From Limnohabitans sp. Jir61 (lineage in GTDB: Bacteria; Pseudomonadota; Gammaproteobacteria; Burkholderiales; Burkholderiaceae_C): a DNA stretch of 64,000 bases. Both the position numbers and the translations under genes were made by a program. The DNA is taken from contig NZ_NESD01000001.1 of NCBI RefSeq assembly GCF_003063545.1, positions 1,036,790 through 1,100,789 on the forward strand, written 5' to 3'. How positions within the stretch are numbered: the stretch's first letter is position 1; the number at the start of each line of letters is the position of its first letter. Positions 53,830 to 64,000 of this stretch are shown in pieces. The notes below the pieces were generated by a model. It saw only the letters and a program-made list of their open reading frames with translations. It ran no database searches and was not told where the DNA came from.

Positions 53830-56709
53830 TTAACCTGTGTTACGTAATCCCGCCGAAATACCGTTGATCGAGATGTGAATGCCTCGTTGGGCTTTCTCAT
53901 CACGGTCTTGTGGGCGCTTGCCTTCGCGGTAGCGGCGAATCAACTCCACTTGCAAATGGTGCAGCGGATCGATGTAGGGGAAGCGATGGCGCATCGAGCG
54001 TTCCAGCGCAGCGTTGTTCACCAAACGTTGTTTGTCGCCTGTGATGAGCTTCAAAGCGTCGGATGTGCGATGCCATTCGGCTTCGATCAAACCAAAAATC
54101 TTCTTGCGTAAACGGGTGTCGCTCACCAACTCGGCGTAGCGCGAGGCCAGACCTAAATCGCTCTTGGACAACACCATGTCGAGGTTGGACAAGAGCGAGC
54201 GAAAGAATGGCCACTGTCGCTGCATTTTTTGAAGCAAGGCCAACGCATCTTTGGGTTTGAGCGAGGGGTGTTGGTGGATGAACTGATCCACCGCCGAACC
54301 AAAGCCCAACCAGCCAGGCAAGGTCAAACGGCATTGACCCCAGCTGAAGCCCCAAGGAATCGCGCGCAAGTCTTCGATGCGAGGTGACGCATTGCCGCTT
54401 TTTGGACGCGCCGCTGGGCGTGAGCCAATGTTGAGCTCTGCAATTTCACGCAGGGGGGTAGACGCAAAAAAGTATTCGGTGAAGCCCGGTGTGTCGTACA
54501 CCAAGCCACGGTAGGCGGCCATGCTGGCGTGTGAGAGCCACTGTGCTGCATCCAAGAACGCTTGAGGCGCAGGCTTGGTGGTTTGCAGCATCGTGGCTTC
54601 CAAAGTAGCGGCGACGAGGGTTTCCAAATTGCGACGGCCAATTTCTGGGTTGGCGTATTTAGAGCCAATCACTTCGCCTTGTTCAGTGAGGCGAATTTGC
54701 CCGCGCACCGTGCCTGGGGGCTGCGCCAAAACCGCTTGGTAGCTCGGGCCACCGCCACGTCCCACTGTGCCACCACGGCCGTGGAACATGCGGAGGGTGA
54801 TGTCGTGCTGCTTGAACAAGCCGTCAAATAAAGTGACCAAAGCAATCTCGGCGCGGTACAGCTCCCAGTTGCTGGTGAAGATGCCGCCGTCTTTGTTGCT
54901 GTCGGAGTAGCCCAACATGATGTCTTGTTCACCACCGCTGCGTTTGACCAAGTTGGCCACGCCCTCAATCGCGTAGAAGCCGCCCATGATGTCGGCGGCG
55001 CAGCGCAAGTCTTCGATGGTTTCAAACAAAGGCACCACGATTAAATCGCAGGTTGATGTTTTGCTTCCTAAGGTGCCTCGCATCAAGCCAGTTTCTTTTT
55101 GCAGCAACAACACCTCCAGCAAATCGCTCACAGTTTCGGTGTGACTGATGATGTAGTGGCGAATGGCGTCTTTGCCAAAGGTCTCCAACATCTCGCGTGC
55201 AGTCTCGAAAATCGCCAGCTCTTTGAGTGCGAGTTCTGAGTAACTCGCGCCCATCACGCGCAGGGGGCGTGCGTCGTGAAGGAGTTTGTTCAGTACCTCG
55301 ACACGTTGTGCTTCATTGAGCTTGGCGTAATTCTTTTCCACGCCTGCTGTGGCCAACAACTCAGCCACCACCAACTCGTGTTGGTCGGAGCTTTGGCGCA
55401 AGTCCACAGTAGCGAGGTGAAAGCCAAACACTTCCACAGCCCGCATGAGCGGTGTGAGGCGTTGTGCCATCAAGGCGCTGCCGTGTTGGGCTTGTAGTGA
55501 GTTTGCAATGACGCGCAAATCGGCCAGCAGCTCTTGGGCTGAGAGATACGCGTTTTGTGGCGCCACGGCATGACGTGCCGCATCACCACCCGTGAGGTTT
55601 TTGAGCGTCGCTGCCAGTCGGGCATACATACCGGTGAGCGCGCGGCGATAGGGCTCGTCTTGGCGGTGCGCGTTGGTGTCGGGTGAACTGTCGGCCAAGG
55701 CGTGCATCTCAGGCGTGACATCCACCAACATCGCAGACATTGACAACTCGGTGCCGAGGTAGTGAATCTCAGTCAAATAGTGGCGCAAGGCCACATCGCA
55801 TTGGCGACGCAACGCAAAACGCAAGGTGTCAGCGTTAACGTTGGGGTTGCCATCGCGGTCGCCACCAATCCATTGCCCCATGCGCAAAAAGCTGTGTACA
55901 TGCGCTTGGCCCAGCTCTGCTTCGAGATCGGCGTAGAGCTTTGGAATTTCGCTCAGGAATGTGGATTCGTAATAGCTGAGTGCGTTTTCAATTTCGTCTG
56001 ACACGGTGAGTTTGGTGAAGCGCAGCAAGCGCGTTTGCCACAACTGCAACACGCGAGCACGCAGTTGCATTTCGTTCGCAGCGAGTTCACGTGTAGCCAA
56101 CGCATCTGGCGCTTTGGCAGATGCATGCAGGACAGAGCGAGATTTGATGTCGTCACGCCAACCCAAGAGCTGCGCAATGCCACGCTCTGCGTCCAAGATG
56201 CTTTTGCGTTGCACTTCGGTGGGGTGGGCTGTGAGCACGGGCGACACATGGCTGTGCGCCAATGTTTGCACAATGCTCTTAGGTGCAATACCTGCAGCCT
56301 TGAGGCGGCTCAATGCAACCGTGAGGCTGCCTTCTTGCGTATCACCCGCACGCTCATGGATAGCGCGGCGGCGAATGTGGTGACGGTCTTCGGCGAGGTT
56401 GGCCAAATGGCTGAAATAGGTAAAGGCGCGAATCACGCTGACTGTGGCTTCTGCGCTGAGCGAGGCCAAGAGTTTTTTCAGCGCTTTGTCTGCACTGGCA
56501 TCTGCGTCGCGGCGAAAGGCCACTGAGAGTTTGCGCACTTGCTCGACCAATTCATAGGCTTCTTTGCCTTCTTGTTCGCGAATCACGTCGCCCAAGATGC
56601 GGCCTAAAAGTCGAATGTCTTCGACTAAGGGGCGCTCGTTTTCTTTGGCTTGCTGAGTGGCTTTCGCAGCTGCAGATGGTTTTGCTTTGGCTGAATTTTT
56701 GTCAGTCAT
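53830..56709 (-). CDS. ppc: Phosphoenolpyruvate carboxylase
   Basis: A 959-residue carboxylase making oxaloacetate from PEP and bicarbonate, replenishing the TCA cycle. A Lys/Ala-rich leader (about 1-25) precedes the catalytic domain. The active-site His162 lies in [27 protein letters not shown] holds the mobile loop and [16 protein letters not shown] the Asp/Lys pair. The C-terminus ends in ISAGLRNTG, as is usual for the family. It lies 27 bases downstream of glk, so it may be read with the Entner-Doudoroff operon. It converges on the transport operon with a shared terminator. Confidence 0.96.
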   Translation of the reverse strand: MTDKNSAKAKPSAAAKATQQAKENERPLVEDIRLLGRILGDVIREQEGKEAYELVEQVRKLSVAFRRDADASADKALKKLLASLSAEATVSVIRAFTYFSHLANLAEDRHHIRRRAIHERAGDTQEGSLTVALSRLKAAGIAPKSIVQTLAHSHVSPVLTAHPTEVQRKSILDAERGIAQLLGWRDDIKSRSVLHASAKAPDALATRELAANEMQLRARVLQLWQTRLLRFTKLTVSDEIENALSYYESTFLSEIPKLYADLEAELGQAHVHSFLRMGQWIGGDRDGNPNVNADTLRFALRRQCDVALRHYLTEIHYLGTELSMSAMLVDVTPEMHALADSSPDTNAHRQDEPYRRALTGMYARLAATLKNLTGGDAARHAVAPQNAYLSAQELLADLRVIANSLQAQHGSALMAQRLTPLMRAVEVFGFHLATVDLRQSSDQHELVVAELLATAGVEKNYAKLNEAQRVEVLNKLLHDARPLRVMGASYSELALKELAIFETAREMLETFGKDAIRHYIISHTETVSDLLEVLLLQKETGLMRGTLGSKTSTCDLIVVPLFETIEDLRCAADIMGGFYAIEGVANLVKRSGGEQDIMLGYSDSNKDGGIFTSNWELYRAEIALVTLFDGLFKQHDITLRMFHGRGGTVGRGGGPSYQAVLAQPPGTVRGQIRLTEQGEVIGSKYANPEIGRRNLETLVAATLEATMLQTTKPAPQAFLDAAQWLSHASMAAYRGLVYDTPGFTEYFFASTPLREIAELNIGSRPAARPKSGNASPRIEDLRAIPWGFSWGQCRLTLPGWLGFGSAVDQFIHQHPSLKPKDALALLQKMQRQWPFFRSLLSNLDMVLSKSDLGLASRYAELVSDTRLRKKIFGLIEAEWHRTSDALKLITGDKQRLVNNAALERSMRHRFPYIDPLHHLQVELIRRYREGKRPQDRDEKAQRGIHISINGISAGLRNTG

Positions 56710-56736
56710 GTGTTGCTCGATTTGTAAATATATTTT

Positions 56737-57747
56737 TTATTGCCATTGCGTCAATGACAAAGCCTGCGACGCACCTTGCAGTGCCGGCGACACTGGACTG
56801 TGAATGACCCAAGTCGGGACTTCTTGTAAATACTTCTTGAACCGACCTTTGGCTTCAAAGCGTTCGCGAAATGGCGACGCATCAAAGCGCTCACCCAAGC
56901 GCGGCACAATGCCACCGCCGATGTAAATGCCACCGCGAGCACCCAGCGTCAATGCCAAGTCACCCGCCACTGAACCTAGGAAACCGCAAAACATATCCAG
57001 CGCATCGTTGGCAGTGGACGTAGACACTTCTTGTGCGCGTTCAATCACTTCAGCAGGTGTCGTAATTTCGCGCCCCTGGCCATCTTTCAAATCACACAGG
57101 GCGTGATACAGGTCAACCAAACCCGCTCCAGAAATCACACGCTCAGCAGACACATGGCCATAACGTTTTTGCAATTGCTGTATCGCAGAAAACTCATGCT
57201 CAGTGGTAGCGGTCAAACTCACATGGCCACCTTCACCTGCAATGGGAATCCACTTGTGCTGATAGCCTACGGGAAACAAACCCGACACGCCTAAGCCTGT
57301 GCCTGGGCCAATCAACCCAATCGCTGCGTCAGGTGCAGCGTTGCCGCCACCTACTTGACGCTTTTGCGCATCAGGCAACAGCGTGAGTGACAGAGCGAGT
57401 GCAGTGAAGTCGTTGAGCAACAAGAAGCGCGACACTCCTAAGCCATCACGCAACGCATTCACTGAGAATTTCCAGTGGTGGTTGGTCATTGCAACTTGGT
57501 CGCCGGTGACGGGGTTGGCAATGCCAAAGGCTGCGCAGGGTGGAGCGCTTAAGCCTTGTGCGTTGAGATACGTTTGCGCCGCAGCCAGCAACGATTCGTG
57601 TTCTGCACAGGGCAGCACTTGCACGTGGGTAATCGGTGCATCTTCAGCCGCTTGCCAACCAAAGCGGGCATTGGTGCCGCCGATGTCGCCGAGCAAGCGC
57701 GGATAGGGCGCAACGTGGGTCACGTTTGGGTCGCGAGACTCAAACAT
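56737..57747 (-). CDS. glk: Glucokinase
   Basis: A 336-residue ATP-dependent glucokinase of the bacterial Glk family (not the ROK type). The phosphate-binding LLGDIGGTNARFGW is near the N-terminus, and LLNDFTALALSL and GPGTGLGVSGLFPVG are normal. The glucose-binding GEGGHVSLTA follows, and GGIVPRLGERFDAS lies toward the end. It starts three bases after the pgi stop, showing cotranscription with pgi-eda-edd-pgl-zwf. It makes glucose 6-phosphate from the glucose delivered by the ABC system. Confidence 0.95.
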   Translation of the reverse strand: MFESRDPNVTHVAPYPRLLGDIGGTNARFGWQAAEDAPITHVQVLPCAEHESLLAAAQTYLNAQGLSAPPCAAFGIANPVTGDQVAMTNHHWKFSVNALRDGLGVSRFLLLNDFTALALSLTLLPDAQKRQVGGGNAAPDAAIGLIGPGTGLGVSGLFPVGYQHKWIPIAGEGGHVSLTATTEHEFSAIQQLQKRYGHVSAERVISGAGLVDLYHALCDLKDGQGREITTPAEVIERAQEVSTSTANDALDMFCGFLGSVAGDLALTLGARGGIYIGGGIVPRLGERFDASPFRERFEAKGRFKKYLQEVPTWVIHSPVSPALQGASQALSLTQWQ

Positions 57748-57750
57748 GCA

Positions 57751-59358
57751 TCATGCTTTCAGGCGAGCAGCTTCTGCTGCTTCAATGTCCTTGGCCATTT
57801 TCTTGCCCAGCTCAACACCCCATTGGTCGTACGCGTGGATGCCCCAGATGGCGGCTTGGCAGAACACTTTGTGTTCGTACAAGGCCATGAGCGCACCCAT
57901 GCTGCGTGGCGTGAGCGCGTCCACCCAAATGGTGGTGCTGGGCACGTTGCCGGGGTAGCTGCGGTGTGGGGCCAAGCGTTGCACTTCAGCTTCGTCCATG
58001 CCGCTGTCACGCAGCTCTTTCATGGTTTCTTCGGGTGTGCGGCCAATGGCCAAAGCTTGTGCTTGGGCTTGCATGTTGAGCAACACCACGCGGTGGTGTT
58101 CAGCGGCAAAAGGCAAGGGGCTGCGCTCGGTGCGCAAACCGATGAAGTCCATCGGCACCAAGTGCTTGCCTTGGTGGATGAGTTGAAAGTAAGCGTGTTG
58201 GCCGTCGATGCCCAAACCGCCCCACAACACAGGTGCAGTAGCCACTTCGACAGGGCTGCCATCGACGTGCGTGCCTTTGCCGTTGGACTCCATGTCCATC
58301 TGTTGCAAGAACGAGGCGAACTTGCCCAAGGGTGATGCATAGGGCGCAATGTTGTGCGTGGTCGCACCTAAGAAGTTGCGGTTCCATATGCCAAACAAGG
58401 CCATGAGCAAAGGCAGGTTTTGGTCAGACGGTGCAGTCATGAAGTGTTCGTCCATGGCGCGTGCACCCAAGAGCATGTCTTGGAACGCAAACGCGCCGAT
58501 GGAGATGGCCAAGGGCAAGCCAATGGCAGACCACACTGAGTAACGGCCACCGACCCAATCCCAAAAACCAAAGGTGTGCTCAGTCGTGAAGCCTTGTGCT
58601 GCAGAGATTTGTGGGTTAGCCGTCACCGCAATCAGGTGCTTGCCTAGTTGGTCTTCTGGGCACCCGCCGTCGGTCAACCAACGTTTGGCCGAGGCAGCCA
58701 AGGTCATCGTTTCTTGCGTGGTGAAGGTTTTGCTTTGCACCACAAACGCGGTGCGTGCGGGATTGAGGTAAGCCAGTGCGGTGTAAAGGCTCCACGCGTC
58801 CACGTTGGACACATAGTGCACACGCACTTTGTTTTTAAAGCTGTCTCGCGTCAAGTGGCTGAGCGCTTCGGTGGTCATACGCGGGCCAAGGTCTGAGCCG
58901 CCAATGCCGAGGTTCACCACATCGGTGATGGATTCGCCGCCATGGCCTTTCATGTGACCTTCGCGTACTTTCTCGGCGAAGGTACACACGCGGTGCAATT
59001 CATTGGCCACTTGTTTTGAAATCTCATGGCCCCAAGGTGGGTTGGGCACATGGCTGCCACGTAAGGCGACGTGCAACACGGCGCGTTTTTCGGTGGCGTT
59101 GATGGGCTCGCCTTTGAACATGGCTTGCGCTTGAGGCATGACATGTGATTCGTCTGCCAAAGCCAAGAGCTGTTGCATGACTTCGCGTGTGACGCGTTGA
59201 CGTTCGTAGTCGATGCTGATGCCCGCGCCACTGGCGTGCAAGGCTGCGTTGCGCTCTGTGCTTTTGAGTAATTCACGCAGGTGGGGTTGAGGGCCTTGGG
59301 CCAAGGCTTGCAGGGCTTGCCACGCTTGGCGTTTGTGTGGGGGGACGAATGAAGTCAT
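57751..59358 (-). CDS. pgi: Glucose-6-phosphate isomerase
   Basis: A 535-residue isomerase interconverting glucose 6-phosphate and fructose 6-phosphate. Signatures: VVNLGIGGSDLGPRMTTEAL, FGFWDWVGGRYSVWSAIGLP (catalytic-loop region) and YDQWGVELGKKMAKDIEAA at the C-terminus. The likely catalytic Glu lies in NFLGATTHNIAP... QMDMESNGKG, within the usual segment. Its presence in the operon lets fructose 6-phosphate be fed into the Zwf branch. A 69-base gap to eda on the upstream side is the longest in this operon and may hold a weak promoter. Confidence 0.95.
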   Translation of the reverse strand: MTSFVPPHKRQAWQALQALAQGPQPHLRELLKSTERNAALHASGAGISIDYERQRVTREVMQQLLALADESHVMPQAQAMFKGEPINATEKRAVLHVALRGSHVPNPPWGHEISKQVANELHRVCTFAEKVREGHMKGHGGESITDVVNLGIGGSDLGPRMTTEALSHLTRDSFKNKVRVHYVSNVDAWSLYTALAYLNPARTAFVVQSKTFTTQETMTLAASAKRWLTDGGCPEDQLGKHLIAVTANPQISAAQGFTTEHTFGFWDWVGGRYSVWSAIGLPLAISIGAFAFQDMLLGARAMDEHFMTAPSDQNLPLLMALFGIWNRNFLGATTHNIAPYASPLGKFASFLQQMDMESNGKGTHVDGSPVEVATAPVLWGGLGIDGQHAYFQLIHQGKHLVPMDFIGLRTERSPLPFAAEHHRVVLLNMQAQAQALAIGRTPEETMKELRDSGMDEAEVQRLAPHRSYPGNVPSTTIWVDALTPRSMGALMALYEHKVFCQAAIWGIHAYDQWGVELGKKMAKDIEAAEAARLKA

Positions 59359-59427
59359 GTTTGGATTTTCGTCAAATTTAGAGAGTTTCTAGAGGCGATC
59401 GAATGAATCTTTTGATGCGCGTTTGAA

Positions 59428-60072
59428 TTAACTTAAATTCGCAGCATCCGTGGCTTCACGCGCTAGACGTGTGATCTCAGCCCAGTCGCCGCGCTCAACT
59501 GCATCGACTGGTGTGAGCCATGAGCCTCCCACCATCGCCACATTGGGCTGCTTCAAGAACTCGCCCATGTTGGCCAGAGACACACCGCCTGTGGGGCAAA
59601 AGCGCATATCACCCAAAGGTCCGCCCAAGGCTTTGAGCATGGCCAAACCACCGGCTTGTGCTGCGGGAAAGAGTTTGACCAAACCAAAACCGAAGTCACG
59701 TGCGGCCATCACTTCACCGGGTGTCATCACACCGGGCATGAAAGGCAGCTTGCACTGAATCGCTGCTTGCACGAGTGCATCGGTCATACCTGGGGAGAGT
59801 GCAAAGCTGGCACCCGCGGCTTGCACGCGGGCCATTTCTTCGGCGCGTGTGACGGTGCCCGCGCCCACATGCATTTGCGGCACATGCTTGGCCACTTGCT
59901 CAATCGCAGGCAAGCCTGCGGCATGCCGCAAAGTGATTTCCATCACGTCCACACCACCTTCAAGCAGTGCGTGCGCCATGGGCACCGCTTGGTCGGGGTG
60001 GGTGATGACGATGACGGGCACCACGCGTGAGGTGAATGCGGGGCGTGTAAAAGCTGGGTTGTGTTGGGTCAT
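59428..60072 (-). CDS. eda: 2-keto-3-deoxy-6-phosphogluconate aldolase
   Basis: A 214-residue class I aldolase that splits KDPG into pyruvate and glyceraldehyde 3-phosphate. The Schiff-base Lys133 is in FGLVKLFPAAQAGG and the catalytic Glu45 in VMEITLRHAAG. The phosphate-binding AGTVTRAEEMARVQAAGASF is intact. It follows edd by 11 bases. Length and fold are typical of bifunctional KDPG/KHG aldolases; the 4-hydroxy-2-oxoglutarate activity is possible. Confidence 0.95.
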   Translation of the reverse strand: MTQHNPAFTRPAFTSRVVPVIVITHPDQAVPMAHALLEGGVDVMEITLRHAAGLPAIEQVAKHVPQMHVGAGTVTRAEEMARVQAAGASFALSPGMTDALVQAAIQCKLPFMPGVMTPGEVMAARDFGFGLVKLFPAAQAGGLAMLKALGGPLGDMRFCPTGGVSLANMGEFLKQPNVAMVGGSWLTPVDAVERGDWAEITRLAREATDAANLS

Positions 60073-60083
60073 ATGAATGAGCT

Positions 60084-61916
60084 TTAGATGTTTGTGAACA
60101 AAGGCGATGCGCCTTCTTCAGCCAGCGCAGCATTGGCGCGGAACAGGGCAAAGATGTCACGGCCAGTGCCGTGTTGGTTGTCAGACAAATCAGGGGTGGG
60201 GGCGGTGCGTGCTGCGAGCTCAGCATCGCTGACCTCAAGCTGCAAAGTTTGTGTATCGCAGTCAAGCGCAATCATGTCGCCGTCTTGCACTTTGCCGATC
60301 AAGCCGCCGTTCACAGACTCGGGGCTGAGATGAATCGCTGCAGGCACTTTGCCGGATGCGCCCGACATGCGGCCATCGGTGACCAAAGCCACTTTGAATC
60401 CCTTATCTTGCAACACGCCCAACACAGGCGTGAGGCGGTGCAATTCGGGCATTCCGTTGGCTTGTGGGCCTTGGTTACGTACCACGGCCACAAAGTCGCG
60501 TTTGAGCTTGCCGTCTTTGAACAGTTGGTTGAGTTGTTTTTGATCGGTCAAGACGATTGCAGGGGCACGCACTTGGCGCTGCTCAGGCTTGACGGCAGAC
60601 ACCTTCACCACGGCGCGACCCAAGTTGCCTTTGAGCAAACGCAAGCCGCCGTCGGCGCTGAAGGGTTGGGTGACTGGGCGCAACACAGCTTCGTCAGCTG
60701 ACTTAGCTGGCACATCGCGCCAATCGAGCTGGCCATTTAGAGAGGGATTCAGCCAAGGCTCAACGGTGTAACGATGCAGGCCTTGGCCCATGATGGTGTG
60801 CACATCGTCGTGCAACAAACCTGCGCTGAGCAACTGAGCAATCAGGTAGCCCATGCCGCCTGCAGCTTGGAAGTGGTTCACATCAGCGCTGCCATTGGGG
60901 TACACACGAGCCAGCAAGGGTACGCAAGCGGAGAGATCAGAGAAATCGTCCCAGTTGATGATGAGGCCAGCTGCGCGAGCCATGGCCACGATGTGCAGTG
61001 TGTGATTGGTCGAGCCACCGGTGGCCAGTAAACCCACGATGCCGTTGACGATAGCTTTTGCATTGATTTGATGCCCCACGCCTGAGTCTTTGTCTTGCGA
61101 CAAAGCTACAGCGCGTTTAACCGCTTCAACCGTGAGTGCTTCACGCAACGGTGTGCCAGGGTTCACAAATGAGGAGCCGGGCAAATGCAGGCCCATGATC
61201 TCCATGAGCATTTGGTTGGAATTGGCTGTGCCGTAAAACGTACAGGTGCCTGCGCTGTGATACGCCGCTTGTTCGGCTTCTAGCAGCACCTCGCGACTGA
61301 CCAAGCCTTGTGCGTACTGCTGACGCACTTTGGCCTTGTCGTCATTCGACAAACCTGAGGTCATCGGACCAGCGGGCACAAACACCGCAGGCAAATGGCC
61401 AAACTGCAACGCGCCGATGAACAGGCCAGGCACGATCTTGTCGCACACGCCTAAGAACAGCGCTGCGTCAAACACGTTGTGCGACAAGCCCACGGCGGTG
61501 GCCAGCGCAATCACATCACGCGAGAACAGCGACAGCTCCATGCCGTCTTCGCCTTGGGTTACACCGTCGCACATGGCAGGCACACCACCTGCCACTTGGG
61601 CTGTGGCACCCGCGGCACGAGCGGCCGCGCGAATTTTTTCTGGGTAATGCTCATACGGCTGGTGTGCCGAGAGCATGTCGTTGTAGGCGGTGATGATGCC
61701 CACATTGGGCTGACGCTCTTGGCGCAGCACCAGTTTATCGTTGGCAGGCATGGCCGCATAGGCGTGAGCCGCATTGGCGCATCCCATACCGCCGCGATAC
61801 GGGCCTGGCTTTTTGGCTTTGGCCAACACATCTAGATAGGCTTGTCGAGTTTTGACGCTGCGTTGCTCAATGCGTGCGGTGACGGCGGCGAGTGTGGGGT
61901 GGAGAAGTTTGGTCAT
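60084..61916 (-). CDS. edd: 6-phosphogluconate dehydratase
   Basis: A 610-residue Fe-S dehydratase of the IlvD/Edd family, making KDPG from 6-phosphogluconate. Cluster-binding Cys are found in [21 protein letters not shown] and [16 protein letters not shown], and a third in [20 protein letters not shown]. The last matches the Edd subgroup. [15 protein letters not shown] also points to Edd rather than dihydroxyacid dehydratase. It starts six bases after the pgl stop. Together with eda it forms the unique pair of the Entner-Doudoroff pathway. Confidence 0.96.
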   Translation of the reverse strand: MTKLLHPTLAAVTARIEQRSVKTRQAYLDVLAKAKKPGPYRGGMGCANAAHAYAAMPANDKLVLRQERQPNVGIITAYNDMLSAHQPYEHYPEKIRAAARAAGATAQVAGGVPAMCDGVTQGEDGMELSLFSRDVIALATAVGLSHNVFDAALFLGVCDKIVPGLFIGALQFGHLPAVFVPAGPMTSGLSNDDKAKVRQQYAQGLVSREVLLEAEQAAYHSAGTCTFYGTANSNQMLMEIMGLHLPGSSFVNPGTPLREALTVEAVKRAVALSQDKDSGVGHQINAKAIVNGIVGLLATGGSTNHTLHIVAMARAAGLIINWDDFSDLSACVPLLARVYPNGSADVNHFQAAGGMGYLIAQLLSAGLLHDDVHTIMGQGLHRYTVEPWLNPSLNGQLDWRDVPAKSADEAVLRPVTQPFSADGGLRLLKGNLGRAVVKVSAVKPEQRQVRAPAIVLTDQKQLNQLFKDGKLKRDFVAVVRNQGPQANGMPELHRLTPVLGVLQDKGFKVALVTDGRMSGASGKVPAAIHLSPESVNGGLIGKVQDGDMIALDCDTQTLQLEVSDAELAARTAPTPDLSDNQHGTGRDIFALFRANAALAEEGASPLFTNI

Positions 61917-61922
61917 GGTGGT

Positions 61923-62666
61923 TCAGTTTCCAAGCCAAAGCGCCACAGGCGTTTGGGTTTGTTGCAACACAAATGAAATTGGCAGTGCAGGTGTGGCTTG
62001 TTTCCAAGCTTGTTGTAGGGTGTTGAGCTTGTCAGGGCCCGTGAGTGGCAACACGATGTGACGCGACGACAGAATTTGCGCCAAAGTCTGCGTGATGCGT
62101 GCATAAGGCGCATTGGCTGGCGGCTTTTTCAGCTCGATGGAGACGCAGCTTTGCGCGTTGCGCAAGTCAAGTGCTTCGGCCAAATTAGGCGCCTCTGGAA
62201 ACAACGAGGCAGTATGACCATCAGTCCCCATCCCAAGCACCAGCACATCGGCAGTGCCTGCTGCAGACAAGGCTATGCCAGCTACTTTGGCTTGAACAGG
62301 CGGTGGTGACAAAGGATCAGCAGCACTGGCCACCATGAACACCAGTTGCGCTTTGGCTGCAAGGTCTTGCAATAAATGGGTTTGCACCAACAGCGCATTG
62401 CTGTCGGGGTGAATACGTGGCACGCAGCGCTCATCCACCAAGGTCACACGCACGCGCGACCAATCAATGTCAATCACGCGCAAAGCTTCAAACAACGCCA
62501 CGGGTGATTTGCCACCAGACACGCTCAGTACCGCAAAGCCGCGCGCTTGAATGGCTGCAGCCAAACGTTGCGTAATGTCTTGTGCCAAGCGCACATTCAA
62601 CACGGCTTGGCTGACGGTGTGTACCGTCAACGTGCCGCGTGATTCAGGATGCCAAGCACTGCTCAT
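61923..62666 (-). CDS. pgl: 6-phosphogluconolactonase
   Basis: A 247-residue DevB/Pgl-type lactonase hydrolysing 6-phosphogluconolactone. The motifs LSVSGGKSPVALFEAL, VTLVDERCVPRIHPDSN and LGMGTDGHTASLFPEAP are family hallmarks and include the catalytic His. It overlaps the zwf stop by one base (TGATG-type junction), so translation is coupled. Residues up to the start codon are supported by the fold beginning near residue 15. Confidence 0.93.
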   Translation of the reverse strand: MSSAWHPESRGTLTVHTVSQAVLNVRLAQDITQRLAAAIQARGFAVLSVSGGKSPVALFEALRVIDIDWSRVRVTLVDERCVPRIHPDSNALLVQTHLLQDLAAKAQLVFMVASAADPLSPPPVQAKVAGIALSAAGTADVLVLGMGTDGHTASLFPEAPNLAEALDLRNAQSCVSIELKKPPANAPYARITQTLAQILSSRHIVLPLTGPDKLNTLQQAWKQATPALPISFVLQQTQTPVALWLGN

Positions 62667-64000
62667 CAGGCTTCCTCAAACCACGACAGTTCTTCGCGAG
62701 CCATCAAGGCTGACGATGCGGCGGGGCCCCAGCTACCAGCAGAGTATGCGCGGGGCTTGTCGTCCAACTCAGCCCAGCCGTTGATGATGGGTTCAACCCA
62801 CATCCATGCCGCTTCCAATTCATCACGGCGCATGAAGTGAGTCAAGCGACCTTTGATGACGTCCATCAGCAAGCGCTCATAGGCTTCGGCACGACGTTTG
62901 TCGGATGACTGTTGCAAATCAAGCCCCAACTTCACAGGGTGCAAGGTCATGCCAGATCCTGGCTCTTTCACCATCATTTCGAGCTGAATAGATTCTTCTG
63001 GCTGCAAGGTGATGATGAGGCGGTTGGGTTCTTGTTGCGCACTCGTGCCGAAGATAGAAAACGGCTGGTCTGCAAACTCAATGATGATTTGCGATTCCCG
63101 GCGCTGCATGCGTTTACCCGTGCGCAAGAAGAAGGGCACATTGGCCCAACGTGCGTTGTTGATGTGCGCACGCAATGCCACGAAAGTTTCTGTCCGGCTG
63201 TTGGCGGGCACGTTGTCTTCTTCCAAATAACCTTTGACCGCTGCCCCCTCTGAGGCACCTGCGGTGTATTGGCCGCGTACGGTATCTCGTTTGATATCGG
63301 CCAAATCCATTTTGCGCAGCGAGCGTAATACCTTGAGCTTTTCATCGCGCACATCGTCAGCGCCCAAAGATATGGGGGGTTCCATGGCCACGATGCACAA
63401 GAGCTGTAGCAAGTGGTTTTGAATCATGTCGCGCATCGCGCCTGCGCCGTCATAGAAGCCAGCGCGGCTGCCTACGCCCACGCTTTCGGCTACGGTAATT
63501 TGCACACTCTTGATATACGGTGCACGCCACAGCGGTTCGAAAATGGCGTTGCCAAAACGCAGCACCATCAAGTTTTGCACCGTCTCTTTGCCGAGGTAGT
63601 GGTCGATTCGGTAGATTTGTTGCTCGTCAAAGTAACGGGCCACATTCACGTTGATTTCACGCGCAGTGGCGAGGTCTGTGCCCAATGGTTTTTCTAGCAC
63701 CACACGCGACTGCGCATCGACCAAACCTGCTCCCGATAAGTGTGCACAAATTTGTGTGAACAAGCTAGGTGCAGTGGCCAAGTAGTAAACGCGCAATGCC
63801 GGTGTGCTGCACAAGTCTTTGAGCTTGGCAAAGTCATTGGCGTTGGTCACGTCCATGCTCACGTAGGTCAAGCGGTTCAGAAAGCTCTGCCAGTCATTCT
63901 TGGTGAAGGCGTCTTTCTCAATGAATGCGGGCGAGTTTTTGTCGATGAAATCCAAATATTCTTGGCGCGTCCAGTCTTGACGACCAACGGCCACGATACG
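62666..64000 (-). CDS. zwf: Glucose-6-phosphate 1-dehydrogenase (N-terminus cut by window)
   Basis: The last 444 codons of a protein of about 490 residues. The frame is open to the window end: RIVAVGRQDWTR matches the segment near residue 50 of E. coli Zwf, so the N-terminal NADP-binding GAxGDLA motif lies beyond the edge and the GTG at 63994 is not the start. The substrate-binding YRIDHYLGKETVQN and VVLEKPLGTDLA, GYFDGAG-like and RDMIQNHLLQLLC segments are present. It is the first gene seen of zwf-pgl-edd-eda-pgi-glk. It oxidises glucose 6-phosphate with NADP+ or NAD+; the cofactor cannot be judged without the N-terminus. Confidence 0.95.
   Translation of the reverse strand, partial: RIVAVGRQDWTRQEYLDFIDKNSPAFIEKDAFTKNDWQSFLNRLTYVSMDVTNANDFAKLKDLCSTPALRVYYLATAPSLFTQICAHLSGAGLVDAQSRVVLEKPLGTDLATAREINVNVARYFDEQQIYRIDHYLGKETVQNLMVLRFGNAIFEPLWRAPYIKSVQITVAESVGVGSRAGFYDGAGAMRDMIQNHLLQLLCIVAMEPPISLGADDVRDEKLKVLRSLRKMDLADIKRDTVRGQYTAGASEGAAVKGYLEEDNVPANSRTETFVALRAHINNARWANVPFFLRTGKRMQRRESQIIIEFADQPFSIFGTSAQQEPNRLIITLQPEESIQLEMMVKEPGSGMTLHPVKLGLDLQQSSDKRRAEAYERLLMDVIKGRLTHFMRRDELEAAWMWVEPIINGWAELDDKPRAYSAGSWGPAASSALMAREELSWFEEA

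Noticed and set aside
57556..58335. 259-codon plus-strand reading frame over glk/pgi
   Set aside because: Composition (Phe/His/Cys/Val-rich) is that of an antisense frame, and no motif is visible.

Overview
The window looks like a chromosomal segment of a betaproteobacterium of the order Burkholderiales, most likely family Comamonadaceae (a freshwater Limnohabitans- or Rhodoferax-type organism). This is inferred from gene order and protein character, not from a database search. Typical neighbourhoods are ndk-rlmN-pilW-rodZ-ispG-hisS-yfgM-bamB-der-hfq-hflX-hflK-hflC-DUF2065-hisZ-purA, scpB-rluB, zapE next to lpdA, and divergent bamD/rluD. Coding density is very high. No gap between genes exceeds about 155 bases, so there is no gene-free stretch over 300 bases. 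I see no tRNA, rRNA, CRISPR array, insertion sequence or prophage.

Layout. 1-7.7 kb: mixed accessory and housekeeping genes (end of an MFS transporter, a stand-alone YcaO, a small AT-rich locus for a LEA-like exported helix protein, a VOC protein and acyl-CoA ligase pair, a pseudouridine-synthase-like protein, an NlpC/P60 peptidase, an isochorismatase-like hydrolase). 7.8-15.6 kb: prpE, then the 2-oxoglutarate dehydrogenase genes sucA-sucB-lpdA with a triple-hairpin repeat between sucB and lpdA. 15.7-20.3 kb: zapE, a novel coiled-coil periplasmic protein and a DinG-type helicase joined by 4-base overlaps, converging on bamD. 20.4-39.6 kb: a long plus-strand run of RNA modification (rluD, rluB, rlmN), chromosome segregation (scpB), nucleotide (ndk, purA), isoprenoid (ispG), translation (hisS), outer-membrane assembly (bamB), GTPase (der, hflX), Hfq and HflKC genes. 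39.7-48.2 kb: metC, DUF2189, selU, tesA, a YbbA-like ATPase, a Rid protein, rlmB, and a tightly overlapping minus-strand set of SDR, split chromate transporter and kinase.

48.2-64 kb is a coherent sugar-catabolism region. A plus-strand operon encodes a binding-protein-dependent sugar importer (binding protein, LamB-like porin, two permeases, ATPase). It is preceded by a striking pair of near-identical palindromic 25-base repeats and has a terminator-like hairpin between porin and permeases. It converges on a minus-strand operon zwf-pgl-edd-eda-pgi-glk-ppc: the whole route from glucose to pyruvate and glyceraldehyde 3-phosphate through the Entner-Doudoroff pathway, plus anaplerotic PEP carboxylase. 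Sugar crosses the outer membrane by the porin, is imported by the ABC transporter, phosphorylated by Glk, oxidised by Zwf/Pgl and split by Edd/Eda. Pgi recycles hexose phosphates.

I found no clearly undescribed multi-gene system. The observations most worth following are the operator-like repeats at 48.2 kb, the Glu-for-Asp substitution in a pseudouridine-synthase-like protein, the LEA-like locus at 2.8-3.2 kb, the unknown protein embedded between zapE and the helicase, shortened RodZ and PilW proteins, and the overlapping SDR-ChrA-ChrA-kinase operon.
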